Source: 2-12-FULL-65-11 sp049679965
Lineage (GTDB): Bacteria; Acidobacteriota; Vicinamibacteria; Vicinamibacterales; CAVVIG01
Direction of reading: 5' to 3'
DNA length: 64,000 nucleotides
Assembly (NCBI GenBank): GCA_049679965.1
Contig: JBAUGX010000220.1
Span: forward strand, 1-64,000
The position numbers were made by a program, and so were the translations under genes. The notes below the pieces were generated by a model. The model worked only from the letters and a program-made list of their open reading frames with translations. It did not search any database and was not told where the DNA came from. Of this stretch, positions 31,809 through 39,766 are shown piece after piece (within the stretch, counting starts at the first letter, position 1; each line of letters begins with the position of its first letter).

Positions 31809-33292
31809 CAGGGCCTGAGGAAGGCAGCGAGGGCGTCGCTCCACGCTCGACGCAGCCGGCTCACGTGCTCGCGCTCGCGCACATTGCGGGCCTCAAGATC
31901 GGCGCGTGCGGCGGCGAGCACAAGGCCCTCGATATGCTCGAGCCCACAACCGGTCGGCCCAGAAGCGCGTCGGTATATCTCGGTAAAAAACGGATGGTCG
32001 GTATTTACCGACACGATGATTGAGTCTCGCAGGAGTCGTACTGCGTAAAAGTCAGGCACCGCAATCGGTCTGTAATCGAGTCGATACCGCAGGCCGCCTG
32101 CTGTGATCGTTCTGGAGCGCAGCGAAGTTGGTGGTGGTAAGAGAGCATCATTTCGCGAGGCGACAATCGCCGCGATCTTGTTGCCGCCCCCTCTTGCGCG
32201 TTCAAAAGCATTTCGAACGCGACGGTTGAGCGATCTCGCAACGGCTTCGAAGTCCGAAGAGAGTAGGACTTTGAGTTCCGCACGAGGACTGATACCTTGC
32301 TTGCTGTGCGTCACGCCAAACAACTCGTCCAAGTCTGGAGTGAATCTGATCTCGCATCGCCACCAATCGTCGTAGTTCTCCCGTCGCTTTCCGCCAAACA
32401 GATGCCATCCGTAGTCGATTTCTCTGCCCGCTCGCACGATTGACACACCGCCGCCGCCTACGATGCCCTTCGCGCGCTTTTCCTCAACAGACCACCCGTG
32501 CCACTTCTCCACGGGGAGTTCTGCGAATCGCGCCTCAAGGATGGAGACGCCTCCGGGTGTCCTAACCTCATACCGAAGCGGAACGCCGTAAAGCCTCGCC
32601 CCAAACGTCTTTGCTCGAGGATCCAGAAACAGTGGGTCGAAGGGCTGGATCGCAGTGTCGTTAATGCTTATTTTGGCGCCCTCCCACAGAGAGAATCGGT
32701 ACAGCCGACCTAAGGTCCGTTGCAAGCGCCGCGCAAGAGTCTCTGGGCGATAGCGGCGTAGACGGTCGCAGCGCGTCCATAGGACCAGAGTTCCGGATCT
32801 GCGTGCTTTCAAGTTCAACCAGAGAGGTAAGGGGCGTCTGACAGGCGCCGGAATACCCTGGAGGAGCCCCGAAGCGACGTCATCAACATCCAAATACGTG
32901 TAGAGAACATGATCGGGCCGCTGCCACGAATAGACTTCAAGTCGGCGCGTCTGACTGACCGAACTATTTGGCAGGCCCATTCCGAACCGACCCAAACCCG
33001 AACGATCGCCGAACCTGTCCGTGCCGCCGAACTGAAGGGCCGAACTAAGCGTCGTGAGTGACATCCCATTCCCATCATCCAAGACGCCCACTAAGATCGA
33101 TCGCTCTCCGCCCTCCTCGATGTCGCGAGTGAAGATGCGAATGTCGCGGGCCGCCGCCTGCAATGAATTGTCGATGAGTTCTGACAGTGCCGCTGACAGG
33201 TTGCGGTATCCCGTCTCGCGAGTGGCCAATATGAAAGTCTGAGGCGCGACAATCGGAACCGCCGCTCCGAACGCATGCGCTTGGACACTCAT
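31808..33292 (-). CDS. GHKL (Hsp90/MORC/MutL-like) ATPase
   Basis: 494 aa. All ATP-lid motifs of the GHKL fold are present: N-box ELIDNSLQAAARDI (about residue 38), DDGNGMS (about residue 73) and SGLGRFGMGLPNSS (about residue 99). A middle S5-like domain follows. There is no histidine-phosphotransfer or receiver domain, so it is not a sensor kinase. MORC/MutL-type GHKL ATPases occur in several bacterial defence operons with DUF1998 helicases or restriction enzymes, where they probably clamp DNA. Its start overlaps the HTH gene stop (ATGA), and the DruA-like gene overlaps its own stop by one base. Confidence 0.87.
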   Translation of the reverse strand: MSVQAHAFGAAVPIVAPQTFILATRETGYRNLSAALSELIDNSLQAAARDIRIFTRDIEEGGERSILVGVLDDGNGMSLTTLSSALQFGGTDRFGDRSGLGRFGMGLPNSSVSQTRRLEVYSWQRPDHVLYTYLDVDDVASGLLQGIPAPVRRPLPLWLNLKARRSGTLVLWTRCDRLRRYRPETLARRLQRTLGRLYRFSLWEGAKISINDTAIQPFDPLFLDPRAKTFGARLYGVPLRYEVRTPGGVSILEARFAELPVEKWHGWSVEEKRAKGIVGGGGVSIVRAGREIDYGWHLFGGKRRENYDDWWRCEIRFTPDLDELFGVTHSKQGISPRAELKVLLSSDFEAVARSLNRRVRNAFERARGGGNKIAAIVASRNDALLPPPTSLRSRTITAGGLRYRLDYRPIAVPDFYAVRLLRDSIIVSVNTDHPFFTEIYRRASGPTGCGLEHIEGLVLAAARADLEARNVREREHVSRLRRAWSDALAAFLRP

Positions 33293-33585
33293 CGCCTTCT
33301 CCCTAACGACGCCTCTGCTGTTCGTCGGCGTTCGACCGAGGAACCCGACTTGGCGTGCATTTCGTTGTTCGAGAGTCGCTGACTATGCTTTGCTTGGAGG
33401 GCCCGCACCAGCGTCATCAAGGGCCCTCGCTTGACAGGATGTGAACCAGATAGGATCTGCGACACCCGAGATTGAGTAATCCCCAACCGCTCACCAAGAT
33501 CGCTTTGGGTACGGCAGCCCATCGCATCCGCCAGTTGCCGCATCTCAGCCACGGTGATTGACACGGTCACAATGCGCTTCTTCAC
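33289..33585 (-). CDS. Small XRE-type HTH regulator, first gene of the Druantia-like operon
   Basis: 98 aa from the GTG at 33585 (alternative ATG at 33543). The helix-turn-helix is MRQLADAMGCRTQSDLGERLGITQSRVSQILSG in two adjacent pieces: a sensing helix, then GITQSRVSQIL as recognition part. The C-terminal about 30 residues are basic and polar. A consensus TATAAT lies 10 bases before the GTG, so the gene is likely transcribed leaderless or with a very short leader. It is coupled to the GHKL ATPase gene by ATGA and probably controls the entire operon by autoregulation. Confidence 0.75.
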   Translation of the reverse strand: MKKRIVTVSITVAEMRQLADAMGCRTQSDLGERLGITQSRVSQILSGSHPVKRGPLMTLVRALQAKHSQRLSNNEMHAKSGSSVERRRTAEASLGRRR

Positions 33586-33595
33586 AGGTCCTCGG

Positions 33596-33601
33596 ATTAT
33601 A
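33596..33601 (-). promoter_or_regulatory. Consensus -10 box before the Druantia-like operon
   Basis: TATAAT on the minus strand, with no good -35 at 17 bases (GGCTGC). The expected start of transcription, near 33589, is only a few bases from the GTG at 33585. It is the only promoter-like signal seen before the eleven-gene cluster. Confidence 0.5.
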
Positions 33602-33934
33602 AATGATTCATATCCCCTGCAGCCTTCCCAGATACAATCGCGACCGCCATTTATGGATGAGCCCGAGAAATGCCTGTACAAGTTTTGTGCCAGTCGTAGC
33701 GGCCCTCGATTTTCAGCCGGGCGATTGGTTTCCGCCGCTTCATTAGCCATTCCCTGGTCGAGCTGTTGGCCGACGGTCGCCACTCGTCGCCTAATGAGAT
33801 CGAGGTTGGAAATGGAATTGCGCTGGATGAGGGGACGACCGTGAAAGGCTTCAGGAATTAGGGCATACCCCCCCCTCCTTCCGCGCCTTTCGCCCGCGCG
33901 ACCATCGCTTTGAGGAATCGATTCGCGAGTCGCC
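33602..33934. other. Intergenic region upstream of the Druantia-like operon
   Basis: No gene supported. Open frames continue through it but lack start signals, and base composition changes to lower GC in 33602-33680, as expected for a promoter region. Confidence 0.45.
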
Positions 33935-34333
33935 TCAGTCCCCGGCTGGCGGGTGATCGAACCATCCCTCACCGAGGGCGGCATCCTCGTCAGCGTTCCG
34001 AACGACGCATGCGGGCTTCGAGGCATGAAATCGGTACGTCGGATAGGCGATCCCCGCCAAGTTCGGCGCCGACCAGCGCCAATAGAGATGGCGGCCGATA
34101 GGGTCACGTTCACAGGTGGCCACGGCGCCGAGACGTTTCTTCGCCACCTTCAAGTCATCTCTATTCAGCCCGAGCGCCTGCGCCTCCGACACGAGGTCGC
34201 GTACACGCGCCGGTCCGCGGAGCAGATGCGCGCGAAGAAAGCTGGAGGCTTTGTGAGCGCGAGGGCTCATGCCAGCGCAGCTAGTGTCCGGTTGACGACC
34301 GGAGGGCCGCGGGCGAGCTCCTGAGGGTTTCAC
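33935..34333 (-). pseudogene. Fragment of an AAA-type replication protein (C-terminal part)
   Basis: The translated segment HKASSFLRAHLLRGPARVRDL, then VSEAQALGLNRDDLKVAKKRLGAV, then a Trp-rich RHLYWRW, fits the C-terminal winged-helix tail of RepA/DnaB-like AAA ATPases on mobile elements. The ATPase core that should precede it is missing, and there is no ribosome site at either possible ATG (34333 or 34270). It is best read as the remnant of a deleted gene, though a free-standing small HTH protein is not excluded. Confidence 0.55.
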
Positions 34334-35057
34334 CAGTCTTGATCGTGCTGTTGGTCTTTAGGTTGCCAGGCAGGTTTGGTTTGGCCAAGAAGCCGGCCGA
34401 TGGTGGTCAACTCTGACCTCACGGTCGAGGCAGCGGGTCAAGATTGACCCGCTAGTCTGATTCGGCGGGCCAGGCCTGATTCGGTGCGCGAAGCCTCGGG
34501 GCGGCGCATGCGGGCCACCGCGGGGGCCACGCCTTCCCGACGGCGCACGGGTAAGTCCAGCGAGTAGCCGACCTGCGAATTGAAGCCACAAGTACCGCGA
34601 GCCACGCCACGACCCCGCCGTTTCTCCAGGTGCTGCACGGACACGACACCGCTCAAACGCGCACGAAACTTGCTGCGCGTCGCCTGCAACTCGCTCGCGC
34701 TGAGCCCCGCCTGGCGCGGACGCGCGACCCTCGGGCGCCTCAAGAGACCGAGAGCGAGTTCCTCTGAAGTCGCGACAACGGGGCTGAAACGCTCTCGCCC
34801 ATGAGAAACGTGCCCGGCCGCCCACGGTGACGAACCTCGGACCTAGGGGTCGACACGATGGACGCCGGCGTAAGAGCCGAACGACGGCCCGGCGCGGAAC
34901 CAGGGTCAAGGCCGCAGCCCGGTCGAGCAGACGGGTCGAAGCGAACTGAGAGCCTTGACGCTGGCGAGCACCGGGCCAAACTCTCCGCCGGCCGGCGGCC
35001 GGCCAACAGGCCGCCTCGATCTCAAGCAAATGAAGGCTCAATCGAATGAGGTGACAG
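34334..35057. other. Long regulatory region before excisionase and integrase
   Basis: About 720 bases without a supported gene. Its left part contains two copies of the GGTCA-N4-TGACC operator (34405-34449). A weak sigma54-like sequence (GCGCAC-N5-TTGC, 34659-34673) lies about 210-270 bases further right, but its -24 element is poor. The remainder shows nothing recognisable. Confidence 0.5.
34405..34453. promoter_or_regulatory. Two GGTCA-N4-TGACC operators
   Basis: The first is GGTCA-ACTC-TGACC (34405-34418). The second is GGTCA-AGAT-TGACC (34436-34449), which is the centre of a perfect 10-base-arm palindrome AGCGGGTCAA-GA-TTGACCCGCT (34432-34453). Centres are 31 bases apart, about three helix turns, as expected for cooperatively bound dimers. 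The same motif occurs at 4441-4454 near the sigma54 activator. Confidence 0.65.
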
Positions 35058-35255
35058 GTGATCCGGCGCGCACCTAATCTGTTGACACCGGTCGAGGTGG
35101 CGGAACTGCTACGAACGAGCAAGAAAGCGATCTACTCGATGATTGAGCGCGCGCAGCTCCCAGGCGTCGTGCGAATCGGCCGCCGCGTGCTCATTCAAGA
35201 GGACGCTCTGGTACACTGGCTTCGCCAGAAGTCCACGCCATCGCTGGAAAGGTAG
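35058..35255 (+). CDS. xis: Excisionase-like HTH protein
   Basis: 65 aa with a GTG start and AGGTG upstream. The sequence LLTPVEVAELLRTSKKAIYSMIERAQLPGVVRIGRRVLIQEDALVHWL is, in two pieces, a MerR-like winged helix typical of excisionases (DNA-binding protein, excisionase family). It precedes the integrase by 7 bases. It is expected to bend attachment-site DNA and drive excision. Confidence 0.88.
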   Translation: MIRRAPNLLTPVEVAELLRTSKKAIYSMIERAQLPGVVRIGRRVLIQEDALVHWLRQKSTPSLER

Positions 35256-35262
35256 AACAGCG

Positions 35263-36375
35263 ATGAGCGTAACAGTCAGACCGTATCGACGCGGCGGTTG
35301 GACGGTGGACGTGATCACGCGATTGGCGGATGGTCGTCGCTACCGAGAGCGCCGACGATTGTCCGTCCGATCGCAATCAGCCGCCCACCGATGGGGCGAG
35401 GATCGCGAGCGGCATGTGCTGCAGCACGGCCCGCCCCAGGTCAAGAAGGAGGTGCCGACACTGGAAGAGTTCGCGCCGCGATTCATTGATGGACATGCGC
35501 GGGCGAATCGGCAGAAGCCGAGCGGGATCGCGGCGAAAGAAACGATCCTCAAGGTTCATCTCGTACCGCTGCTTGGGACAAAGAAGCTGGATGCCATCAG
35601 GAATGAGGACGTCCAGCGGCTGAAGAGCGTCCTGAGTCAGAAGTCGGCGAAGACGGTCAACAACGTCCTCGCGGTTCTTGGCGTGCTGTTGAAAAAGGCG
35701 GTCGAGTGGGAGGTCTTGGAGCGACTACCCTGCTCAATTCGGCTGCTACCCGTCTCAGCGGGGTCTGCGAGATTTCACGACTTCGATGAGTACGAGCGAC
35801 TGGTCAAGGCTGCTCATGAAACGGACCGGCAGGCTCTTGTGGTCGTGTTGCTGGGAGGCGAGGCCGGCTTGCGGTGCGGCGAGATGATGGCAATGGAGTG
35901 GACGGATGTCGATTTGGTCAAACGTCAATTGTGTGTCGCCCGGTCGGAATGGAAGGGGCACGTCACGGTACCGAAGGGAGGACGGTTGCGCTACGTGCCT
36001 CTGACAGCGCGGCTCTCAGGAGCGCTCAGGGAGCATCGGCATCTCCGCGGGTCGCGCGTCTTGTGCGAGCGTGATGGATCGCCACTGACACAGCGAGCGG
36101 TGCAAGGTCTCGTTCTGAGAGCCGCTCGACGCGCCAACCTTCGGAACGTCGGTGTCCACGTGCTCAGGCACACGTTCTGCTCGCACCTGGCCATGCGTGG
36201 CGCACCAACGCGAGCCATCCAAGAGTTGGCCGGTCATCGTGATCTCGTCACGACGCAGCACTACATGCACCTGAGCCCGTCTGCCGTTGAAGACGCGATT
36301 CGACTCCTCGAGCACGGCGCCCGTGGCAACATGGTGGCAACGAGCGCTCTAGCCGGCCAAAACATCAATAAGTAA
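35263..36375 (+). CDS. int: Tyrosine recombinase (integrase) of the element
   Basis: 370 aa. A short N-terminal arm-binding part is followed by the SAM-like core-binding domain (about residues 70-160). The catalytic domain has Arg in GLRCGEMM, HVLRHTF (His-x-x-Arg), GHRDL (His) and the tyrosine in TQHYMHLS; all are intact. The ATG at 35263 is chosen because an AAAGG site lies about 10 bases upstream; longer frames overlap the excisionase. The stop codon lies 10 bases from the 3' end of the tRNA-fMet gene, so this is the integrase of the element that used that tRNA as target. Confidence 0.93.
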   Translation: MSVTVRPYRRGGWTVDVITRLADGRRYRERRRLSVRSQSAAHRWGEDRERHVLQHGPPQVKKEVPTLEEFAPRFIDGHARANRQKPSGIAAKETILKVHLVPLLGTKKLDAIRNEDVQRLKSVLSQKSAKTVNNVLAVLGVLLKKAVEWEVLERLPCSIRLLPVSAGSARFHDFDEYERLVKAAHETDRQALVVVLLGGEAGLRCGEMMAMEWTDVDLVKRQLCVARSEWKGHVTVPKGGRLRYVPLTARLSGALREHRHLRGSRVLCERDGSPLTQRAVQGLVLRAARRANLRNVGVHVLRHTFCSHLAMRGAPTRAIQELAGHRDLVTTQHYMHLSPSAVEDAIRLLEHGARGNMVATSALAGQNINK

Positions 36376-36385
36376 AAGGGAAAGT

Positions 36386-36462
<77 letters not shown>

Positions 36463-36505
36463 TCACTGAAAGGACCCTAATGGTAGCATAGCGGCCGGAA
36501 ATCCG

Positions 36506-38062
36506 ATGAAGCGTCTTGCAGTCGTCGCAATTCTCGCGGCGATCATCGGTCCGGCTAAAGCCGGACCCCACGTACGTCCTCTCGCCCCTTCGATTCTCCA
36601 CGCACAGCAGCAAGAGGACGACGCCGCGGCGCGGCGCAATCGCGCGCCGGTCACGTTGCTGCAGCTCAACGACATCTATTCCACCCTGCCCGTCAACGGA
36701 CTGGGCGGGCTGGCGCGCATCGCCACGCTCAAGCAGCAACTCACGGCCGCCGGCAGCACGCCACTACTTGTCCTCGCCGGTGACTTCCTATCACCGTCGG
36801 TCGCCTCCAGCATCTTCAAGGGCGAGCAGATGATCGCCGCGTTGAACGCCGCCGGGCTGGATCTCGCCACGCTCGGCAATCACGAGTTCGACTTCGGCAA
36901 GGACGTCCTCATCCAGCGCATGTCGGAAGCGAAGTGGCAATGGGTCGTCTCGAACGTCATCGACCGCACGACCGGCAGGCCCGTCGGCGGCGCCGCCCCC
37001 TACGTCGTCCGCACGATCGGAGGCTTGAAGGTCGGCTTCATCGGCTTGTGCTTGACGACGAGCGAAATCAGCCGGGGCAACCTCACGGGCCTCCGTCTCG
37101 TCGACCCCGTCGCGGCCGCCGCGCAGTACCTGCCGGCCCTCAGACGCCAGGGCGCCAACGTCATTGTGGCCATCACCCACCTGAAACTGGCAGACGATCG
37201 CGAACTGGCGAGGCGCTTTCCGCAGATCGATCTCATCATCGGCGGCCACGAGCACGAACCGGTCACCACGACCGTGAACCGCACGCTCATCAGCAAGGCC
37301 GGCTCGGACGGCAAGTGGGTGGCACGGATCGACGTCGGCCGCCGCCCCAACAACCGCACGGTGGAGCGCTTCTACGAGCTGGTGTCCATCACTTCCGCGC
37401 TCGCGGACGAGCCGCGCACGGCGGAGGTGATCAGGTCCTATGAAGACCGGCTGAGCAAGGACCTCGAGGTCGTCGTCGGGACCACGAGCGTCCCTCTCGA
37501 CTCCGAGGACACGCGCGTGCGGAGCTCAGAAACGAACCTCGGCAATTTCGTGGCCGACGCGGTCAGGGCCGACGCCGGTACGGACGTCGCCATCGTGAAC
37601 GCCGGCGGCATCAGAGGGGATCGCCTCTACCCAGCCGGCCCGCTCACCCGCCGCACGCTCGTCGAAATCCACACGTTCGGCAACCTGATCTGCACGATCG
37701 CCTTGCCCGGCCGGGTACTGCTCCAGGCGCTCAATCACGGCGTCGCCAGGCTACCGGCCGCGGCTGGACAATTCCCACAGGTCTCGGGGCTGACAATGAC
37801 GATAGACCCGCGCGGACCGCCTGGGGATCGCGTGCGCGACGTGCGCGTTGGCGGCCAGCCGCTCGATCTCGGCAGGACGTACAGCGTGGCCATCCCCGAC
37901 TATCTCCTCAAGGGGGGCGACAACTACACAGTGTTCGCGGGCCAGCGCGTGCTCGTCACCCCAGAGGCGGGGCGCCTGATGCTCGACGCGCTGGAGAAGT
38001 ACGTCTCGGCGCGAGGCACGATCGCGCCTGCAATTGACGGACGGATTACTGTCGCCCGCTAG
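36506..38062 (+). CDS. Secreted metallophosphatase/5'-nucleotidase family protein
   Basis: 518 aa, with a signal peptide. The N-terminal calcineurin-like domain has LLQLNDIYSTLP, LAGDFLSPS, GNHEFDFG, AITHL and GGHEHEP. The first block is D-x-Y, where UshA-type enzymes have D-x-H, so one metal ligand differs; this variant is known in a subgroup of the family. The C-terminal 5'-nucleotidase domain follows (SSETNLGNFVADAVR, IVNAGGIRGDRLYP, YSVAIPDYLLKGGDNYTVF). It should release phosphate from nucleotides in the periplasm, fitting the Pho genes downstream. A palindromic repeat lies within the signal peptide (36549-36566). It converges on msrQ with a 4-base overlap. Confidence 0.88.
   Translation: MKRLAVVAILAAIIGPAKAGPHVRPLAPSILHAQQQEDDAAARRNRAPVTLLQLNDIYSTLPVNGLGGLARIATLKQQLTAAGSTPLLVLAGDFLSPSVASSIFKGEQMIAALNAAGLDLATLGNHEFDFGKDVLIQRMSEAKWQWVVSNVIDRTTGRPVGGAAPYVVRTIGGLKVGFIGLCLTTSEISRGNLTGLRLVDPVAAAAQYLPALRRQGANVIVAITHLKLADDRELARRFPQIDLIIGGHEHEPVTTTVNRTLISKAGSDGKWVARIDVGRRPNNRTVERFYELVSITSALADEPRTAEVIRSYEDRLSKDLEVVVGTTSVPLDSEDTRVRSSETNLGNFVADAVRADAGTDVAIVNAGGIRGDRLYPAGPLTRRTLVEIHTFGNLICTIALPGRVLLQALNHGVARLPAAAGQFPQVSGLTMTIDPRGPPGDRVRDVRVGGQPLDLGRTYSVAIPDYLLKGGDNYTVFAGQRVLVTPEAGRLMLDALEKYVSARGTIAPAIDGRITVAR
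36549..36566. repeat. 18-base palindrome inside the signal-peptide coding region
   Basis: GTCCGGCT-AA-AGCCGGAC, perfect 8-base arms, encoding GPAKAGP in frame. It looks like a REP-type dispersed palindrome that has become part of the coding sequence. Confidence 0.55.
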
Positions 38063-38751
38063 GACTGTGAACCCCGTAAGTCTGCCTTCGAAGTCCTCTT
38101 CAGTCGAGCCCAGTACACCCGAAGCAGAAGCAGCACACCCACGACGATCGCATACCGCTGCGGACGGGCGACGTCGGCCTTGACCAGCCACCAGTAGTGA
38201 GTCACGCCCGCGATGGCGGACACGTACACGAGCCTGTGCAGCGCCTGCCATCGCCGGCCGCCCAGGCGGCGGATCATGCCGGCTGTCGAGGTGGCGGCGA
38301 GCGGCACCATCGACACGAACGCCAGAGAGCCGATCATGATGAACGGCCGTTTGTAGATGTCGGCCGCCACCGCCATCGCGAGCCCTCGAGCCGTCTTCCA
38401 CGACATGATCGTCCCCAATGAAAGGCCGTCCGAGAAGTCGAGGCCCGCAAATCGGTCGAGGATCACATAGGTCATCAGGTGCAGCGTGCCGTAAAAGAAC
38501 GCGTACAGGCCGACCATGCGCCGGAACCGAATCGCCCCGTTCCAGCCGCTCAGCCGGCGCAGCGGGGTCATCGCCAGCGTGAGGCAGAGAAACCGGAGCG
38601 TCCAAACGCCGGTTTCATTGGTGACGTCGCTCAGGGGATTCGCGCTGAGGTTGCCGGTGAAGAGCGCCCAGACGAGATAGACGGCCGGGCCGAGGCACGC
38701 GACAAACGTGACGGGTTTGAGTACCCACCGCGTGAACTGATGCGCAGTCAC
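38059..38751 (-). CDS. msrQ: MsrQ heme-binding membrane subunit of methionine-sulfoxide reductase
   Basis: 230 aa with six membrane segments and the conserved heme-ligand histidines (FYGTLHLMTYV, ALHRLVYVSAI, GVTHYWW). MsrQ passes electrons from the respiratory chain to the periplasmic MsrP. The gene follows msrP with 7 bases between them. The C-terminal cytoplasmic tail is short and basic. Confidence 0.92.
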   Translation of the reverse strand: MTAHQFTRWVLKPVTFVACLGPAVYLVWALFTGNLSANPLSDVTNETGVWTLRFLCLTLAMTPLRRLSGWNGAIRFRRMVGLYAFFYGTLHLMTYVILDRFAGLDFSDGLSLGTIMSWKTARGLAMAVAADIYKRPFIMIGSLAFVSMVPLAATSTAGMIRRLGGRRWQALHRLVYVSAIAGVTHYWWLVKADVARPQRYAIVVGVLLLLRVYWARLKRTSKADLRGSQS

Positions 38752-38758
38752 GTGCGGG

Positions 38759-39727
38759 CTAGAAGTTCTTCTTGAGATCCATGCCGGTGTAGAGGCTCGC
38801 CACCTGATCGGCGTAGCCGTTGAACGGCAGCGTCTTGCGCATGAAGAATTCCGGCAGGCGGCGCTCGGTGGCCTGGCTCCAGCGCGGGTGATCGACCGCC
38901 GGGTTCACGTTCGCGTAAAACCCGTACTCGTCGGGCACGGCAACCTCCCAGACGGTGAGCGGCTGCGTGGCGAGGAAGCGGATCTTGACGATCGACTTGA
39001 TGCTCTTGTACCCGTATTTCCACGGCACCACCAGCCGGACCGGCGCGCCGTTCTGATTCGGGAGGACTTCTCCATAGAGACCGACGGCGAGAATCGCCAG
39101 CGGATGCATGGCTTCGTCCATCCGCAGCGCGTCGAGGTACGGCCAGCGAAGCACCGTGCTCCTGACGCCTGGCATCTGCCTCGGGTCGTTGAGCGTCGTG
39201 AACTCGATGAACTTCGCGTTCGAGGTCGGCTCGCACTTCTTGATGAAATCGGCCAGCGGGAAGCCGACCCACGGAATGACCATCGACCACGCCTCGACGC
39301 AGCGGTGCCGGTAGACGCGCTCCTCGAGCGTCTGGCCCTTGAGGATGTCCTCGAGGTTCCAGACCGCGGGCTTATTGCATTCGCCCTCCACGGCCACCGA
39401 CCACGGCGCGGGCTTCAGCATCCCGGCGTACTGAGCCGGCGAGTCCTTGTCAGGCCCAAACTCGAGGAAGTTGTTGTAGGTCGTGATCTGCTGCCACGAG
39501 TTCTTGGCCTCGGTCGTGCTGAGCGGGCTGGGCTTGACGTTCTGGAGCAGGCGCCCATGCGGAGCAGCTTGAATCCGCTGCGCCTCCGCAGTTCGCGAAC
39601 CCAGCAGGCCGACGGCAGCCGCGGCGGCAGTTCCTGCGGCCCCACGCATGAAGGCGCGGCGATCGAGGTACACCTTCTTGTCGGTGATCTCGGAGCTCGG
39701 AATATCGGCCGCGCGTTTGATCAACAT
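38759..39727 (-). CDS. msrP: MsrP periplasmic molybdopterin methionine-sulfoxide reductase
   Basis: 322 aa. A Tat signal (DRRAFMRGAAGT followed by a hydrophobic stretch) directs export of the folded, cofactor-loaded protein. The molybdenum-binding Cys is in YRHRCVEAWSMVIPW. Other family blocks are FNNFLEFG-like TYNNFLEFG, YLDALRMDEAMHPL, and PWKYGYKSIKSIVKI. It repairs oxidised methionines in envelope proteins and forms an operon with msrQ. Confidence 0.93.
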   Translation of the reverse strand: MLIKRAADIPSSEITDKKVYLDRRAFMRGAAGTAAAAAVGLLGSRTAEAQRIQAAPHGRLLQNVKPSPLSTTEAKNSWQQITTYNNFLEFGPDKDSPAQYAGMLKPAPWSVAVEGECNKPAVWNLEDILKGQTLEERVYRHRCVEAWSMVIPWVGFPLADFIKKCEPTSNAKFIEFTTLNDPRQMPGVRSTVLRWPYLDALRMDEAMHPLAILAVGLYGEVLPNQNGAPVRLVVPWKYGYKSIKSIVKIRFLATQPLTVWEVAVPDEYGFYANVNPAVDHPRWSQATERRLPEFFMRKTLPFNGYADQVASLYTGMDLKKNF

Positions 39728-39732
39728 GTTGA

Positions 39733-39755
39733 GACTTCAGACTTTCGACTTTCAG
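39733..39755. repeat. Short GACTT-type tandem repeat
   Basis: GACTTCAGACTTTCGACTTTCAG: three GACTT units with a period of 7-8 bases in the gap between msrP and the SpoIID gene. Similar repeats occur at 50436-50474 and, in a GTCAGCA form, at 42965-43005. Confidence 0.5.
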
Positions 39756-39766
39756 TATACGACCCC

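Noticed and set aside
34659..34673. Possible second sigma54 promoter GCGCAC-N5-TTGC before the excisionase
   Set aside because: The essential GG of the -24 element is missing (GC-GCAC), and the leader to the excisionase would be about 370 bases. Kept only as a hint in the operator finding.
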